Source: Verticiella sediminum (lineage in GTDB: Bacteria > Pseudomonadota > Gammaproteobacteria > Burkholderiales > Burkholderiaceae_B). From it: DNA of 64,000 nucleotides. Both the position numbers and the translations under genes were made by a program. This document shows positions 39,614-48,322 of this stretch, piece by piece; within the stretch, counting starts at the first letter, position 1; every line of letters starts with the position of its first letter. The notes under the pieces were generated by a model. That model saw only the letters and a list, made by a program, of their open reading frames with translations. It did no database searches and was not told the origin of the DNA. The DNA is taken from NCBI RefSeq assembly GCF_007558815.1, contig NZ_VLTJ01000046.1, forward strand, positions 1 to 64,000. Reading direction: 5' to 3'.

Positions 39614-40723
39614 TCAGATGCGCATCGGCATCACCACGTACTTGAAGTTCTGGTCCTCGGGCACGGTGATGAGAGCCGAGGAATTGGCGTCGCCCATTGC
39701 CCAGGTCACGCGGTCGGTCTTGAGGTTGCCGAGCACGTCGAGCAGGTAGCTGACGTTGAAGCCCACGTCGAGCGCATCGAAGTTGTAGAGGATCTCGAGC
39801 TCTTCCTGGGCTTCTTCCTGCTCGGCGTTGTTCGCCGAGATGCGCAGCACATTGTCGGCAAGCTGCAGGCGCACGCCCTTGAACTTGTCGGTGGTCATGA
39901 TCGCGATGCGCTGCAGGGTGCGCAGCAGGTGCTCGCGCTCGACGTCGAACTCCTTGGCGTAGCCGCTGGGGATGACGCGCTTGTAGTCAGGGAACTTGCC
40001 CTCGACCAGCTTGGAGATGAATTCGATGTCGCCGAAGCGAAAGCGGATCTGGTTGCCCGCCACGTCGACGTGCACCGGTTCGTCGGTGTCTTCGAGTAGG
40101 CGCAGCAGTTCGAGCACGGTCTTGCGCGGGATGATGACTTCCTGGCGCTCGGCAAGCACGGTGCCGGTGCTGACGGCGTGAAAGGCGAGCCGGTGGCCGT
40201 CGGTCGCGACGGCGCTCGCCATGTTGCTCTCGAACACCAGCAGCATGCCGTTCAGGTAGTAGCGGATGTCCTGCACGGCCATGGCGAAGTGCACCATGTT
40301 GAGTAGCTGGCGCAGCGCCTTTTGCGGCAGCGACAGGCTGGCGCTCCAAGTCTCGGGCTGGGCCACGGTCGGGAATTCGGCCGCCGACAGCGTCTGCAGC
40401 GCGAAGCGGCTGCGCCCGGCCGTCACGGTGAGCTTGTTGCTCGCGTGCGAGAGCGAGACGTCGTCCGTGTCCGGCAGGGCACGCAGGATGTCGAGCAGCT
40501 TGCGGGCGGCCACCGTGGTGGACTCGTTGCCCGGGTCCGCGCCGAAATCGGCGTGGGTCGTGATCTGGACTTCGATATCGGTCGCGATGAACGAAACCCG
40601 ATCGCCTTCTTTCTTGAGCAGCACGTTGGCCAGGATCGGCAGCGTGTGCCGCCGTTCCACGATGCCCGCCACGGTGGTGAGCGGCTTCAACAGCGCATCG
40701 CGCGAGGCTTTGACCAGTTGCAT
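39614..40723 (-). CDS. dnaN: DNA polymerase III beta subunit (sliding clamp)
   Basis: A 369-residue ring-forming clamp that holds the replicative polymerase on DNA. It begins MQLVKASRDALLKPLTTVAG and ends YVVMPMRI, both characteristic. AAAGGA lies five bases before the ATG at 40723. An ATG two codons earlier (40729) overlaps the dnaA stop and is the alternative. The gene is coupled to dnaA. Confidence 0.97.
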   Translation of the reverse strand: MQLVKASRDALLKPLTTVAGIVERRHTLPILANVLLKKEGDRVSFIATDIEVQITTHADFGADPGNESTTVAARKLLDILRALPDTDDVSLSHASNKLTVTAGRSRFALQTLSAAEFPTVAQPETWSASLSLPQKALRQLLNMVHFAMAVQDIRYYLNGMLLVFESNMASAVATDGHRLAFHAVSTGTVLAERQEVIIPRKTVLELLRLLEDTDEPVHVDVAGNQIRFRFGDIEFISKLVEGKFPDYKRVIPSGYAKEFDVEREHLLRTLQRIAIMTTDKFKGVRLQLADNVLRISANNAEQEEAQEELEILYNFDALDVGFNVSYLLDVLGNLKTDRVTWAMGDANSSALITVPEDQNFKYVVMPMRI

Positions 40724-40725
40724 GT

Positions 40726-42147
40726 TCATCCTTTCAGGGTTTGTTCCAGCACGTGCAGGTTGTGATTGAGTTCCGCCTGCTTCAGTCGCGCTTCTGAAAT
40801 TTTGCGCACCGCGTGCAGCACGGTGGTGTGATCACGGCCGCCGAAGAGATCGCCGATCTCGGGCAGGCTTTTCTGCGTCAGCTCCTTGGCGAGATACATG
40901 GCGATCTGGCGCGGCAGGGCGATGTTCGCCGGCCGGCGTTTCGAGTACATGTCGGCCACCTTCATCTTGTAGAAGTCGGCCACGGTTTTCTGGATGTTCT
41001 CCACGGTGAGTTGACCGTTGGACACCGACAGCAGGTCCTTCAGGGCTTCCTTGCAGACGTCCACGGTGATGGAGCGGCCGTGAAAGCGCGCATAGGCCAG
41101 AACCTTGCGCAGGGCGCCTTCGAGTTCGCGCACGTTGCTGCGCAGGTGCTTGGCGATGAAGAACGCGACTTCCTCGGGCAGCGGCACGCCTTCGGTCTCG
41201 GCCTTGCGGATCAGGATCGCCACGCGCATCTCGAGCTCCGGCGGCTCGATCGCCAGCGTCAGGCCCGAGTCGAAGCGCGAGATCAGGCGCTCGTCGATGC
41301 CGGTGAGCTCCTTGGGATAGGTGTCGCTCGTGATGATGATCTGCCGGCGCTGCTGGACGATGGCCTCGAAGGCGTAGAAGAACAGCTCCTGGGTGCCGTC
41401 CTTGCCCGAGAAGAACTGGATGTCGTCGATGAGCAGCAGGTCGAGCGAGTGGTAGTAGCGCTTGAATTCGTCGAAGGACTTGCGGTGGTAGGTCTTGACC
41501 ACGTCCGAGACGAACTGCTCGGCGTGGATGTAGCGCACGCGCGAGTTGATGTTCTCGGCCACCAGCGAGTTGCCGATGGCATGGATGAGGTGGGTCTTGC
41601 CCAGGCCCACGCCGCCATACAGAAAGAGCGGGTTGTACGAGGTGCCGGGGTTTTCCGCGACCTGCAGCGCGGCGGCGCGCGCGAGCTGGTTGGCCTTGCC
41701 GGTGACGAAGTTGTCGAAGGTGAGGTCGGCGTTCAGGCGCGAGCGCTCGTAGACGATGTTCGCGTCGGTGTGCGTGGTGTTCGGCGGCGCAGGCGGGGCG
41801 GGCATGGCCGGCGGTTCGGCCGGCGCCATGGCGGTGGACGCCTGCACCGGCTCGCTGCGGCGCACCGGGGGCGGGGCCACGCTGGGCGCGGGGCGGGCGA
41901 CGCTGCCGTCCAGCTCGAAGCGCACGCTCACGGGCCGCTGGTACCACTCGGCCGCAATGCTCTCGATGCGATTGGAGAAGTTGCTGCGGGCCCAGTCGAG
42001 CTTGAAACGATTCGGCGCACCGATCCGCAGCATCCCCTCGTCCTCGTTGAAGCCGAGCGGAGTCAGCGGCCGGATCCAGGCGCTGATCTGTTGCGGGGGA
42101 ATTTCCTGCTCCAGACGCTGAACGCAGGCTTGCCAGAATTGTTCCAT
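40726..42147 (-). CDS. dnaA: Chromosomal replication initiator DnaA
   Basis: A 473-residue AAA+ initiator. Domain I is residues 1-90. Domain II is a Pro/Ala-rich linker around 105-150. Domain III has Walker [19 protein letters not shown] and Walker [13 protein letters not shown]. Domain IV has the box-binding signature [16 protein letters not shown]. It binds 9-bp boxes at oriC and melts DNA. One perfect box lies 46 bases upstream of the gene, which also fits autoregulation. The usual divergent neighbour rpmH is not there; a Bug-protein gene is. Confidence 0.98.
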   Translation of the reverse strand: MEQFWQACVQRLEQEIPPQQISAWIRPLTPLGFNEDEGMLRIGAPNRFKLDWARSNFSNRIESIAAEWYQRPVSVRFELDGSVARPAPSVAPPPVRRSEPVQASTAMAPAEPPAMPAPPAPPNTTHTDANIVYERSRLNADLTFDNFVTGKANQLARAAALQVAENPGTSYNPLFLYGGVGLGKTHLIHAIGNSLVAENINSRVRYIHAEQFVSDVVKTYHRKSFDEFKRYYHSLDLLLIDDIQFFSGKDGTQELFFYAFEAIVQQRRQIIITSDTYPKELTGIDERLISRFDSGLTLAIEPPELEMRVAILIRKAETEGVPLPEEVAFFIAKHLRSNVRELEGALRKVLAYARFHGRSITVDVCKEALKDLLSVSNGQLTVENIQKTVADFYKMKVADMYSKRRPANIALPRQIAMYLAKELTQKSLPEIGDLFGGRDHTTVLHAVRKISEARLKQAELNHNLHVLEQTLKG

Positions 42148-42193
42148 CGAATGCTAGGCCCTTAAACCTCGATTTTACCTCGTCCGGGGGCAG

Positions 42194-42202
42194 TTATCCA
42201 CA
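42194..42202 (+). promoter_or_regulatory. DnaA box (perfect consensus)
   Basis: TTATCCACA matches the DnaA consensus at all nine positions, 46 bases upstream of the dnaA start codon. Confidence 0.85.
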
Positions 42203-42248
42203 GGGCGCGCGTGACGCCACCCCAGCAGAACCGATTTATAGACCGGGT

Positions 42249-42276
42249 AAAAAAAGACCCCGCCGAACGCCGGCGG
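42249..42276 (-). terminator. Rho-independent terminator upstream of dnaA
   Basis: On the minus strand CCGCCG-gcgtt-CGGCGG is followed by GGTC and seven T. It would stop transcripts entering dnaA from the right, yet no minus-strand gene is visible there. Confidence 0.65.
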
Positions 42277-42525
42277 CTGAGGGTGCCGAAAGTGGTGAAT
42301 CAGGAGATACGTGCGACGAACGGAGCACACGCCGCGGCGCCCGGATGCGGTGCCGGCAGGGCGAGATGATAGCGCGTTCTGAGGCCGACGTGCGCCCGGG
42401 CCCAGGCTGGCCAGCCTCCGCTTGACGCCGCGTGAAGGGGGAGGCAAGCGCTGGGCTCGGGGGCCGGGGCGGCCTGGGCAAGTCCTGCCGGCAACGTTGG
42501 CGCTGCGCCGGTGTTTTCGGTATTA

Positions 42526-42535
42526 TGGTATACCA
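42526..42535. promoter_or_regulatory. Palindrome TGGTATACCA, probable GntR operator
   Basis: A perfect 10-bp palindrome, 22 bases before the start codon of the Bug-protein gene. It fits the T-G-G-T-n-n-A-C-C-A form bound by FCD-type GntR regulators, one of which is encoded at the end of this gene group. Confidence 0.6.
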
Positions 42536-42557
42536 ACATACAATCTTGGAGACAGTG

Positions 42558-43568
42558 ATGTCCTTGCCAACCCGGTGGGTCCGTCGCACCGTGGCCTTCG
42601 CCATGTTCGCCGTGGCGGGCGCTGCCGCATCGACCGGCGCCGCCCATGCTGCCTATCCCGAAAAACCCATCACCCTGCTCATCCCTTTCGCACCGGGCGG
42701 CAGTTCCGACATCATCGGCCGGCTGGTGGCTCCGGCGCTGGCGGACAAACTCGGCCAGTCCGTCGTGATCGAGAACATCTCGGGTGCGGGCGGCGTGGTC
42801 GGCACGCAGCGCGCGGTGCGCGCGCCGGCCGACGGCTACACCGTCCTCGTGGGTTCGGGTTCCGAAATCCTCATCAATGGCCTGATCAATCCCAGCATCA
42901 GCTACGACGGCCAGAAGGACCTGGCGCCCGTGGCCTTCATCGGCGTCGGCCCGATGGTCCTGGTGGGCAAGCCGGAATTGGCCGCCGGCGACTTCTCGGA
43001 ACTGCGCGCGTTGGCCGCCCGCGAACCTGGTGCGCTGAGCTACGCCTCGGCCGGCAACGGTACGCCCATGCACGTGGCCGGCGAACTGCTCAACATGCAC
43101 GCCGGGCTGGACCTCACGCACGTGCCGTATCGCGGTGCGGCGCCCGCGCTGGTGGATGTCATGGGCGGCCAGATCGACCTCGCCGTCTCGACCCTGAGCG
43201 CCGCTCAGCCGCACATCCGCGCCGGCCGCGTCAAGGCCCTGGGCACCACCGGCGCCGAGACATCCGCGCTCGCCCCCGATCTGCCCGCGCTCGGCAAGCA
43301 GCCCGGGCTCGAAGGCTTCGACCTGGGCGTGTGGTTCGGACTGTTCGTGCCGACCGGCACGCCGCCCGACGTCGTCAAGGCACTGGAGGACGCCGCCCGC
43401 AGCGTCCTGGCCGCCCCGGAACTGCGCGCCAAACTGGCCGAGCAGGGCATCGAAGCGTCCGGCGAGTCAGGCGAAGCGCTGCGCGCCTTCATGCAGGGCG
43501 AAGTCGAGAAGTACCAGGACGTCGTCAAGGCCGCCAACCTCACGCTAGACCCCGCCGCCGCGAAATAA
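42558..43568 (+). CDS. Bug-family (TctC) tripartite tricarboxylate transporter binding protein
   Basis: A 336-residue periplasmic binding protein. The signal peptide covers about residues 1-32 (FAMFAVAGAAASTGAAHA). The mature start YPEKPITLLIPFAPGGSSDI and LSYASAGNGTPMHVAGELL, HVPYRGAAPALVD are Bug hallmarks. Bug proteins bind carboxylates or amides and are greatly expanded in Bordetella relatives. The membrane partners TctA/TctB are absent here, as is usual for orphan Bug genes. TTGGAGA precedes the ATG. It begins a four-gene group with a hydrolase and a GntR regulator. Confidence 0.9.
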   Translation: MSLPTRWVRRTVAFAMFAVAGAAASTGAAHAAYPEKPITLLIPFAPGGSSDIIGRLVAPALADKLGQSVVIENISGAGGVVGTQRAVRAPADGYTVLVGSGSEILINGLINPSISYDGQKDLAPVAFIGVGPMVLVGKPELAAGDFSELRALAAREPGALSYASAGNGTPMHVAGELLNMHAGLDLTHVPYRGAAPALVDVMGGQIDLAVSTLSAAQPHIRAGRVKALGTTGAETSALAPDLPALGKQPGLEGFDLGVWFGLFVPTGTPPDVVKALEDAARSVLAAPELRAKLAEQGIEASGESGEALRAFMQGEVEKYQDVVKAANLTLDPAAAK

Positions 43569-43594
43569 GCCCCACTACCCGGAGATCCGCACAC

Positions 43595-44188
43595 ATGACC
43601 ACCGCCGCCATCCGCAAGATCGTTACCTACACTGAAACCACGCTGATCGAGGGCGGCAAGTCCGCGCCGCGTCCGCTCGTGCTGCATGCTGTTGCCGCCG
43701 TCCTGGCCAACCCGTGGGCCGGCCGGGGCTTCGTCGAGGATCTGCAGCCGCAGATCCAGTCCGTTGCGCCCGTGCTGGGCGAATTGCTCACCGAGCGCAT
43801 CCTCGCGCTGACGGGCTCTGGCGAAGCAGTCGAAGGCTACGGCAAGGCCGCCGTGGTCGGCACCAGCGGCGAGATCGAGCATGCGTCGGCGCTCATCCAC
43901 ACGCTGCGCTTCGGCAACTTCTACCGCAAGGCGGTGGGCGCCCGGAGCTATCTCAGCTTCACCAATGTGCGCGGTGGCCCGAACTGCGCGATCTCCATCC
44001 CGCTGATGCACAAGAACGACGAGGGCATGCGCTCGCACTACCTGACGGTGCAGTTCGCCATCAACGACGCTCCTGCGCCCGACGAGATCGTGGTCGCCCT
44101 CGGCGCCTCCGTGGGCGGGCGGCCGCATCACCGCATCGGCGACCGCTACCAGGATCTCGAGGCGCTGGGAAGCAATGACGTCGCCTGA
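43595..44188 (+). CDS. DUF1185 'amino acid synthesis' family protein
   Basis: A 197-residue protein of the PF06684 family. Typical segments are YTETTLIEGGKSAPRPLV, VGTSGEIEHASALIHTLRFG and TNVRGGPNCAISIPLMHKND. Its reaction has not been established; homologues are common in catabolic clusters with Bug proteins. It is 26 bases after the Bug gene and overlaps the next gene by 14 bases. Confidence 0.85.
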   Translation: MTTAAIRKIVTYTETTLIEGGKSAPRPLVLHAVAAVLANPWAGRGFVEDLQPQIQSVAPVLGELLTERILALTGSGEAVEGYGKAAVVGTSGEIEHASALIHTLRFGNFYRKAVGARSYLSFTNVRGGPNCAISIPLMHKNDEGMRSHYLTVQFAINDAPAPDEIVVALGASVGGRPHHRIGDRYQDLEALGSNDVA

Positions 44189-45089
44189 GCCGATGAAGAC
44201 AGGGGTCGATCCGCGCGGCCCGGCCGGCGGGGAGGACGACGGGCCGTGCCGTCGGGAGGTGCACACCGTCGTGCCGGCGGCGGCCAGGCCGGCCGCCATC
44301 GAGGGCATCACGCCGGCCGGAACGGGCTATACCGTCGTCGGCGAGGGCGAGCCGCTGGTGCTGATACACGGCGTGGGCATGCAGCGCGGCATATGGGCGC
44401 CGCAGATCGACGATCTCGCCCGCACGCATCGGGTCATCGCCTACGACATGTTGGGTCACGGCGATAGCCGTCTGCCGCCCGCCGAGCCGACGCTGACCGA
44501 CTATGCCGGACAGCTCGTCGAGCTGCTCGAGCATCTGGGCATACGCCGCGCCAACGTGTCGGGCCACTCGATGGGGGCGTTGGTGGCGCTGGCCTTTGCC
44601 CTGGAGCATCCCGAGCGCACCCTGCGCATGGCCACGGTGAACGCGGTCCACCAGCGCACGCCGGCGCAGCGCGCGGCGGTTCGGGCGCGTGCCCTTGCCC
44701 TGCAGCAAGCCGGCGCGCCGGCCGGTATCCCGGCGACCCTGGCGCGCTGGTTCGGCGATCCCGTTCCCGAGGCGCTGGCGCCGCTGGCGCGGCAGGCCGG
44801 CGAATACCTGGCCTCGGTCGATCTGCAGGGCTACGCGCGTACCTATCGGCTCTTTGCCAACGCAGACGGCGAGCACGGCCACCGCCTGCAGGAGCTGGCC
44901 ATGCCCGCGCTCTTCCTGACCGGCTCCGACGATACGAACTCGCTGCCGTCGATGTCCGCCGCCATGGCGGAGCAGGCGCCGCAGGGCGTGCTCGTGGTCG
45001 TTCCCGAGGCTCGCCACATGATGACGATGACCCATGCGCAGGCCGTGAACCGGGCGCTGCGGGAATGGCTCGCCCGGCCAGCCGCCTGA
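44175..45089 (+). CDS. Alpha/beta-fold hydrolase
   Basis: A 304-residue hydrolase. The oxyanion segment is LVLIHGVGMQRGIW, the nucleophile elbow GHSMGALVAL (Ser about 134), then the acid in LFLTGSDDTNSLP and the histidine in PEARHMMTM. The first ~40 residues are poorly ordered-looking. The start overlaps the DUF1185 gene by 14 bases, suggesting coupled translation. Substrate unknown; it resembles C-C-bond or ester hydrolases such as 3-oxoadipate enol-lactonase. Confidence 0.82.
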   Translation: MTSPEPMKTGVDPRGPAGGEDDGPCRREVHTVVPAAARPAAIEGITPAGTGYTVVGEGEPLVLIHGVGMQRGIWAPQIDDLARTHRVIAYDMLGHGDSRLPPAEPTLTDYAGQLVELLEHLGIRRANVSGHSMGALVALAFALEHPERTLRMATVNAVHQRTPAQRAAVRARALALQQAGAPAGIPATLARWFGDPVPEALAPLARQAGEYLASVDLQGYARTYRLFANADGEHGHRLQELAMPALFLTGSDDTNSLPSMSAAMAEQAPQGVLVVVPEARHMMTMTHAQAVNRALREWLARPAA

Positions 45090-45237
45090 GCCATCGTCCG
45101 CGGCCCGCGGCATGGGCGGGCGGCCGCCTCGGCCGCCCGCGCGCTTCGTCCCCGCCATCCGCCCGGACGGCGGGCGCCCCGGCACGGGCCGCGGTACGCA
45201 TGGAATACTAGCGGCCGTGATTCCAGCGAGGCCAGGC

Positions 45238-45921
45238 ATGGCAGAGATTCCCCGGACTACCCTGAAAGTCGATCGCAGCGGCAAGACGCTGCGCGAGCTC
45301 ACTCTGGACAAGATGCGCGAGGCCATCTGGGCCGGCCATTTCCGGCCCGGTGACCGGCTCGTCGAGCGCAGCCTGTGCGAACAACTGGGTGTCAGCCGAT
45401 CGATCGTGCGGGAAGTCCTGCGCCACCTGGAGGCCGAAGGGCTGGTCGAGTCCGTTGCGCACCATGGGCCCGCCGTGGCCCGGCTGAGCGCCGAGCAGGC
45501 CGCGCAGATTTACGAGATACGCGCCCTGCTGGAAGGCCAGGCGGCCAGGCGGTGCGCCGAGACGGCCGACAATGCGGCCATCGACGCCCTGGCCGGGCTC
45601 AATGCCCGGATCCAGGAAGCCTTCGCCGCGGGCGATCACCTGGCCGTGATGAATCGCACGGCCGCCTTCTATGAGCGGCTTTTCCTCGAAGCCGGCATGA
45701 CCGTAGCCTGGGATGTCGTCCAGTCGCTCAATGCCCGCATCACGCACCTGCGAGCGCTGACCATCGGCTCGAGCGGCCGCCGCGGCGATGCGGCCGCCGA
45801 AATGGGCCGTTTGATCGATGCGCTGCGCCAGCACGATGCCCAGGCCGCGCAGCAGGCTTCGCAAGAGCATGTGCAGCGGGTCGCGCAGATCGCGGCAAGG
45901 CAGTTGGCGGCGCTGGCCTGA
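45238..45921 (+). CDS. GntR-family regulator, FCD subfamily
   Basis: A 227-residue regulator. The winged helix is LTLDKMREAIWAGHFRPGDR/LVERSLCEQLGVSRSIVREV. The all-helical FCD ligand domain includes YEIRALLEGQAARRCAE and NRTAAFYERLFLEAGM. The ATG at 45238 lies where the conserved domain begins; an earlier ATG in frame is not used. It probably controls the Bug-DUF1185-hydrolase genes through the TGGTATACCA palindrome. Confidence 0.87.
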   Translation: MAEIPRTTLKVDRSGKTLRELTLDKMREAIWAGHFRPGDRLVERSLCEQLGVSRSIVREVLRHLEAEGLVESVAHHGPAVARLSAEQAAQIYEIRALLEGQAARRCAETADNAAIDALAGLNARIQEAFAAGDHLAVMNRTAAFYERLFLEAGMTVAWDVVQSLNARITHLRALTIGSSGRRGDAAAEMGRLIDALRQHDAQAAQQASQEHVQRVAQIAARQLAALA

Positions 45922-45935
45922 ATCCACCAGGTAAA

Positions 45936-45967
45936 GAAACACCCCCCAAGCGAAACACCCCCCAAGC
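45936..45967. repeat. Two tandem 16-bp repeats
   Basis: GAAACACCCCCCAAGC occurs twice in direct succession just after the GntR gene. It lies in a 127-base gap between convergent genes. A role in termination or recombination is possible. Confidence 0.6.
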
Positions 45968-46048
45968 GGCGGGGCGCTGCATCGCAAGCCGCAAGCATTC
46001 GGCGCTGGCGGCGGCCACGCCGCCTGTGAGCGTCGCCGCCGTGCGGTG

Positions 46049-46921
46049 TCAACCCCGGTGCGCGCCCCGGGCCTGCCGGTGCCATGCATCGACGGTATTA
46101 CGCAGCAGCATTGCAATCGTCATCGGCCCGACGCCGCCCGGCACAGGGGTCAGGCGGGCGGCCACGCGGCGGACGCTTTCGAAATCCACGTCCCCGCACA
46201 GGCTTCCCGCCAGCGCGCCTTGCTGCACCCTGTTGATGCCCACGTCGATGACGGTGGCGCCGGGTTTGACCATGTCTGCGGTGATCATCCTTGCGCGTCC
46301 CACCGCGACCACCAGGATGTCGGCCAAGCGTGTCAACGCCCCGATATCGGCGCTGCGGCTATGGCAGACCGTCACGCTGGCGTCGGCGGCGAGAAGCAGT
46401 GTCGCCAGAGGCTTGCCCACGATGAGGGATCGCCCGAGCACCACGGCATGGGCGCCGGCGAGCGGAACGTTCCCGGCTTGCAGCATGTGCATCACGCCCG
46501 CGGGCGTGCAGGGACGAAAGCCGGGCAACCCGCTCACCAGCCTGCCCTGGTTCAGCGCGCCAAAACCGTCGACGTCTTTGACCGGGTCGATCTCGGCTAG
46601 GGCTGCGAGCGTGTCCATGCCGCTCGGCAACGGCAGTTGCACGAGGATGCCATGGACGTCGCGCGCCGCGTTCAGGCGCCGGATCTCGGCGGCGATCTGC
46701 TCCTGGGTTGCGGTTGCAGGCAGGCTGACGTGGATGGACCGTATGCCGACCTCCTCGCAGGCCCGGATCTTGTGCTTCACGTAAACGGCGGAGGCCGGAT
46801 CCGCACCGACGAGCACGACGGCCAATCCGGGCGGCGACGCCTGGAACGGTGCCAGCTCGGTTCGAAGGTCCTCGCGCAGCTTTGCCGCGAGCCCGGACCC
46901 ATTCATGATCTCGGCAGTCAT
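46049..46921 (-). CDS. folD: Methylenetetrahydrofolate dehydrogenase/cyclohydrolase
   Basis: A 290-residue bifunctional enzyme converting methylene-THF to 10-formyl-THF. It shows LVGADPASAVYVKHKIRACE (catalytic lysine in YVKHK), ILVQLPLP, DPVKDVDGF and VLGRSLIVGKPLATLLL (NADP site), with the end TPVPGGVGPMTIAMLLRNT. It begins four bases after purU in the sox operon. It is therefore probably a catabolic copy, working on methylene-THF from sarcosine oxidase, rather than the housekeeping gene. Confidence 0.95.
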   Translation of the reverse strand: MTAEIMNGSGLAAKLREDLRTELAPFQASPPGLAVVLVGADPASAVYVKHKIRACEEVGIRSIHVSLPATATQEQIAAEIRRLNAARDVHGILVQLPLPSGMDTLAALAEIDPVKDVDGFGALNQGRLVSGLPGFRPCTPAGVMHMLQAGNVPLAGAHAVVLGRSLIVGKPLATLLLAADASVTVCHSRSADIGALTRLADILVVAVGRARMITADMVKPGATVIDVGINRVQQGALAGSLCGDVDFESVRRVAARLTPVPGGVGPMTIAMLLRNTVDAWHRQARGAHRG

Positions 46922-46925
46922 CGGC

Positions 46926-47786
46926 TCATGCGCTCTGTTGGAATACGACGGTTCGGTCGCCATTGAGCAGGACTCGGTGCTCCGCGTGCCACTGCACTGC
47001 ACGGGCGAGCACGACGTTCTCGACGTCTTTGCCGATTTTCACGAACGCTTCCGGTGACAGCCCGTGGCCCACACGCACCACGTCCTGCTCGATGATCGGC
47101 CCTTCGTCGAGGTCCGGTGTGACGTAGTGCGCCGTCGCACCGACCACCTTGACGCCGCGGGCATGCGCCTGGTGATACGGGCGCGCTCCCTTGAAACTGG
47201 GCAGAAACGAGTGATGAATGTTGATGCACCTGCCTTCCAGACGCTGGCACATGCGGTCGGAGAGCACTTGCATATAGCGCGCGAGCACGGTGAGCTCGGC
47301 TCCCGTCGTGCGTACCACGTCGAGAAAGCGGTCTTCCTGATCGTGTTTGTCCGCGGTCATCGGCAAATGGTGGAAGGGGATGCCGAACCAGTCGACCATG
47401 CGGCGCATGTCTTCGTGGTTGGAAACCACGCCCACGATGTCCACGTCGAGTTCATTGGCATGCCACTTGTGCAACAGATGGTTCAGGCAATGGCCCAGCC
47501 GCGACACCGCGATCACTACCTTCATCCGGTGGTCGGATTCGTACAACTGGATGTCCATGCCGAACTGCTGCACGACCGGCGCCAGCGCCTGCAGGAAATC
47601 GGCTCTCGATGTCGCATGAACGTCGGAGGGCCGGAACACCGTTCGCATGAAGAACATCTCGCTCGCGGTGTCGCCATGATGGGATGATTCGACGATGAAT
47701 GCGTCCGCAGCCGCCAGAGCCGAAGCGACGGCCGCAACGATCCCGACCGAGTCACGGCAGCGGATTGTCAGAATGAAGGACCTCAT
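46926..47786 (-). CDS. purU: Formyltetrahydrofolate deformylase
   Basis: A 286-residue enzyme releasing formate and THF from 10-formyl-THF. The N-terminal ACT domain is FILTIRCRDSVGIVAAVASA. The catalytic core has NIHHSFLPSFKGARPYHQA and GATAHYVTPDLDEGPII, with the family N, H and D residues. The start overlaps soxG as ATGA. Together with FolD it would complete oxidation of the one-carbon unit from sarcosine. Confidence 0.95.
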   Translation of the reverse strand: MRSFILTIRCRDSVGIVAAVASALAAADAFIVESSHHGDTASEMFFMRTVFRPSDVHATSRADFLQALAPVVQQFGMDIQLYESDHRMKVVIAVSRLGHCLNHLLHKWHANELDVDIVGVVSNHEDMRRMVDWFGIPFHHLPMTADKHDQEDRFLDVVRTTGAELTVLARYMQVLSDRMCQRLEGRCINIHHSFLPSFKGARPYHQAHARGVKVVGATAHYVTPDLDEGPIIEQDVVRVGHGLSPEAFVKIGKDVENVVLARAVQWHAEHRVLLNGDRTVVFQQSA

Positions 47787-48322
47787 TGCACGGCCTCCTG
47801 TCCGTGGGCAGTGTTGCGAGCGTGAACGAGCCACGACTCGAGATAGGCAAGCAGCGTTCTGTCGACGAGAATCCAGACTCGATCACACGCCGCGTTGAAA
47901 ATGAGTACTCCGATATCGGCCAGGCGAGCGCCGGCGATGCGCCCAGGCCGTGGCAAGGAGTGGGTATCGACGAGCTGCGCCAGCCAGTGCGTCAATCGGT
48001 GCCCTTCGATTTCGAGCACGGCCGTCTGCTCGGACACTTCCAGCGCGACACTGCTCGGGCTCTTTCCGGCCTGGAGTCGCTCCAGCAGGCTCGCAGCGAC
48101 CGCGGCTTGAGTGGAGACGACCAGCGCTTCCGATGGCGATCGCCACAACACTGCGGGGTCGCCTGCCTGTACCTCTCCCGCGTCTTGCGGCCAACGCAGG
48201 CCAAGTCGTTCGAAGACGGCTGGTACGTCGCGATCGCCAGCCATGCGGCGCACCGAAACGACCGAGATATCCGCCAGCGTGCGCCACTCGACCCGAGGGA
48301 CGGCAATACAGTCATTGACCAT
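47783..48322 (-). CDS. soxG: Sarcosine oxidase gamma subunit
   Basis: A 179-residue small subunit. Its match is in PAVLWRSPSEALVVST, AVLEIEGHRLTHWLAQLVDT and the GCV-T-like fold. The chosen ATG overlaps the soxA stop by 11 bases. The family is poorly conserved, so identification leans on gene order soxB-D-A-G. The subunit supports folate-dependent transfer of the methyl group. Confidence 0.85.
   Translation of the reverse strand: MVNDCIAVPRVEWRTLADISVVSVRRMAGDRDVPAVFERLGLRWPQDAGEVQAGDPAVLWRSPSEALVVSTQAAVAASLLERLQAGKSPSSVALEVSEQTAVLEIEGHRLTHWLAQLVDTHSLPRPGRIAGARLADIGVLIFNAACDRVWILVDRTLLAYLESWLVHARNTAHGQEAVQ

Larger units (their letters stand above)
42148..42557. other. dnaA upstream region (410 bp)
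   Basis: No gene is seen. From left to right it holds a DnaA box, an A+T-richer stretch (42229-42256), a minus-strand terminator, an overlapping palindrome GGCTGGCCAGCC near 42405-42416, and a GntR-like palindrome before the Bug gene. It could contain part of the replication origin, but only one consensus DnaA box was found. Confidence 0.5.

Noticed and set aside
42236-42604. A 122-codon minus-strand frame upstream of dnaA as a small gene before the orphan terminator
   Set aside because: No ribosome site or recognisable motif, and it overlaps the terminator and the Bug-gene promoter.
45936-45967. Tandem 16-bp repeats as phage attachment sites
   Set aside because: No integrase or mobile gene is nearby and the copies are directly adjacent.
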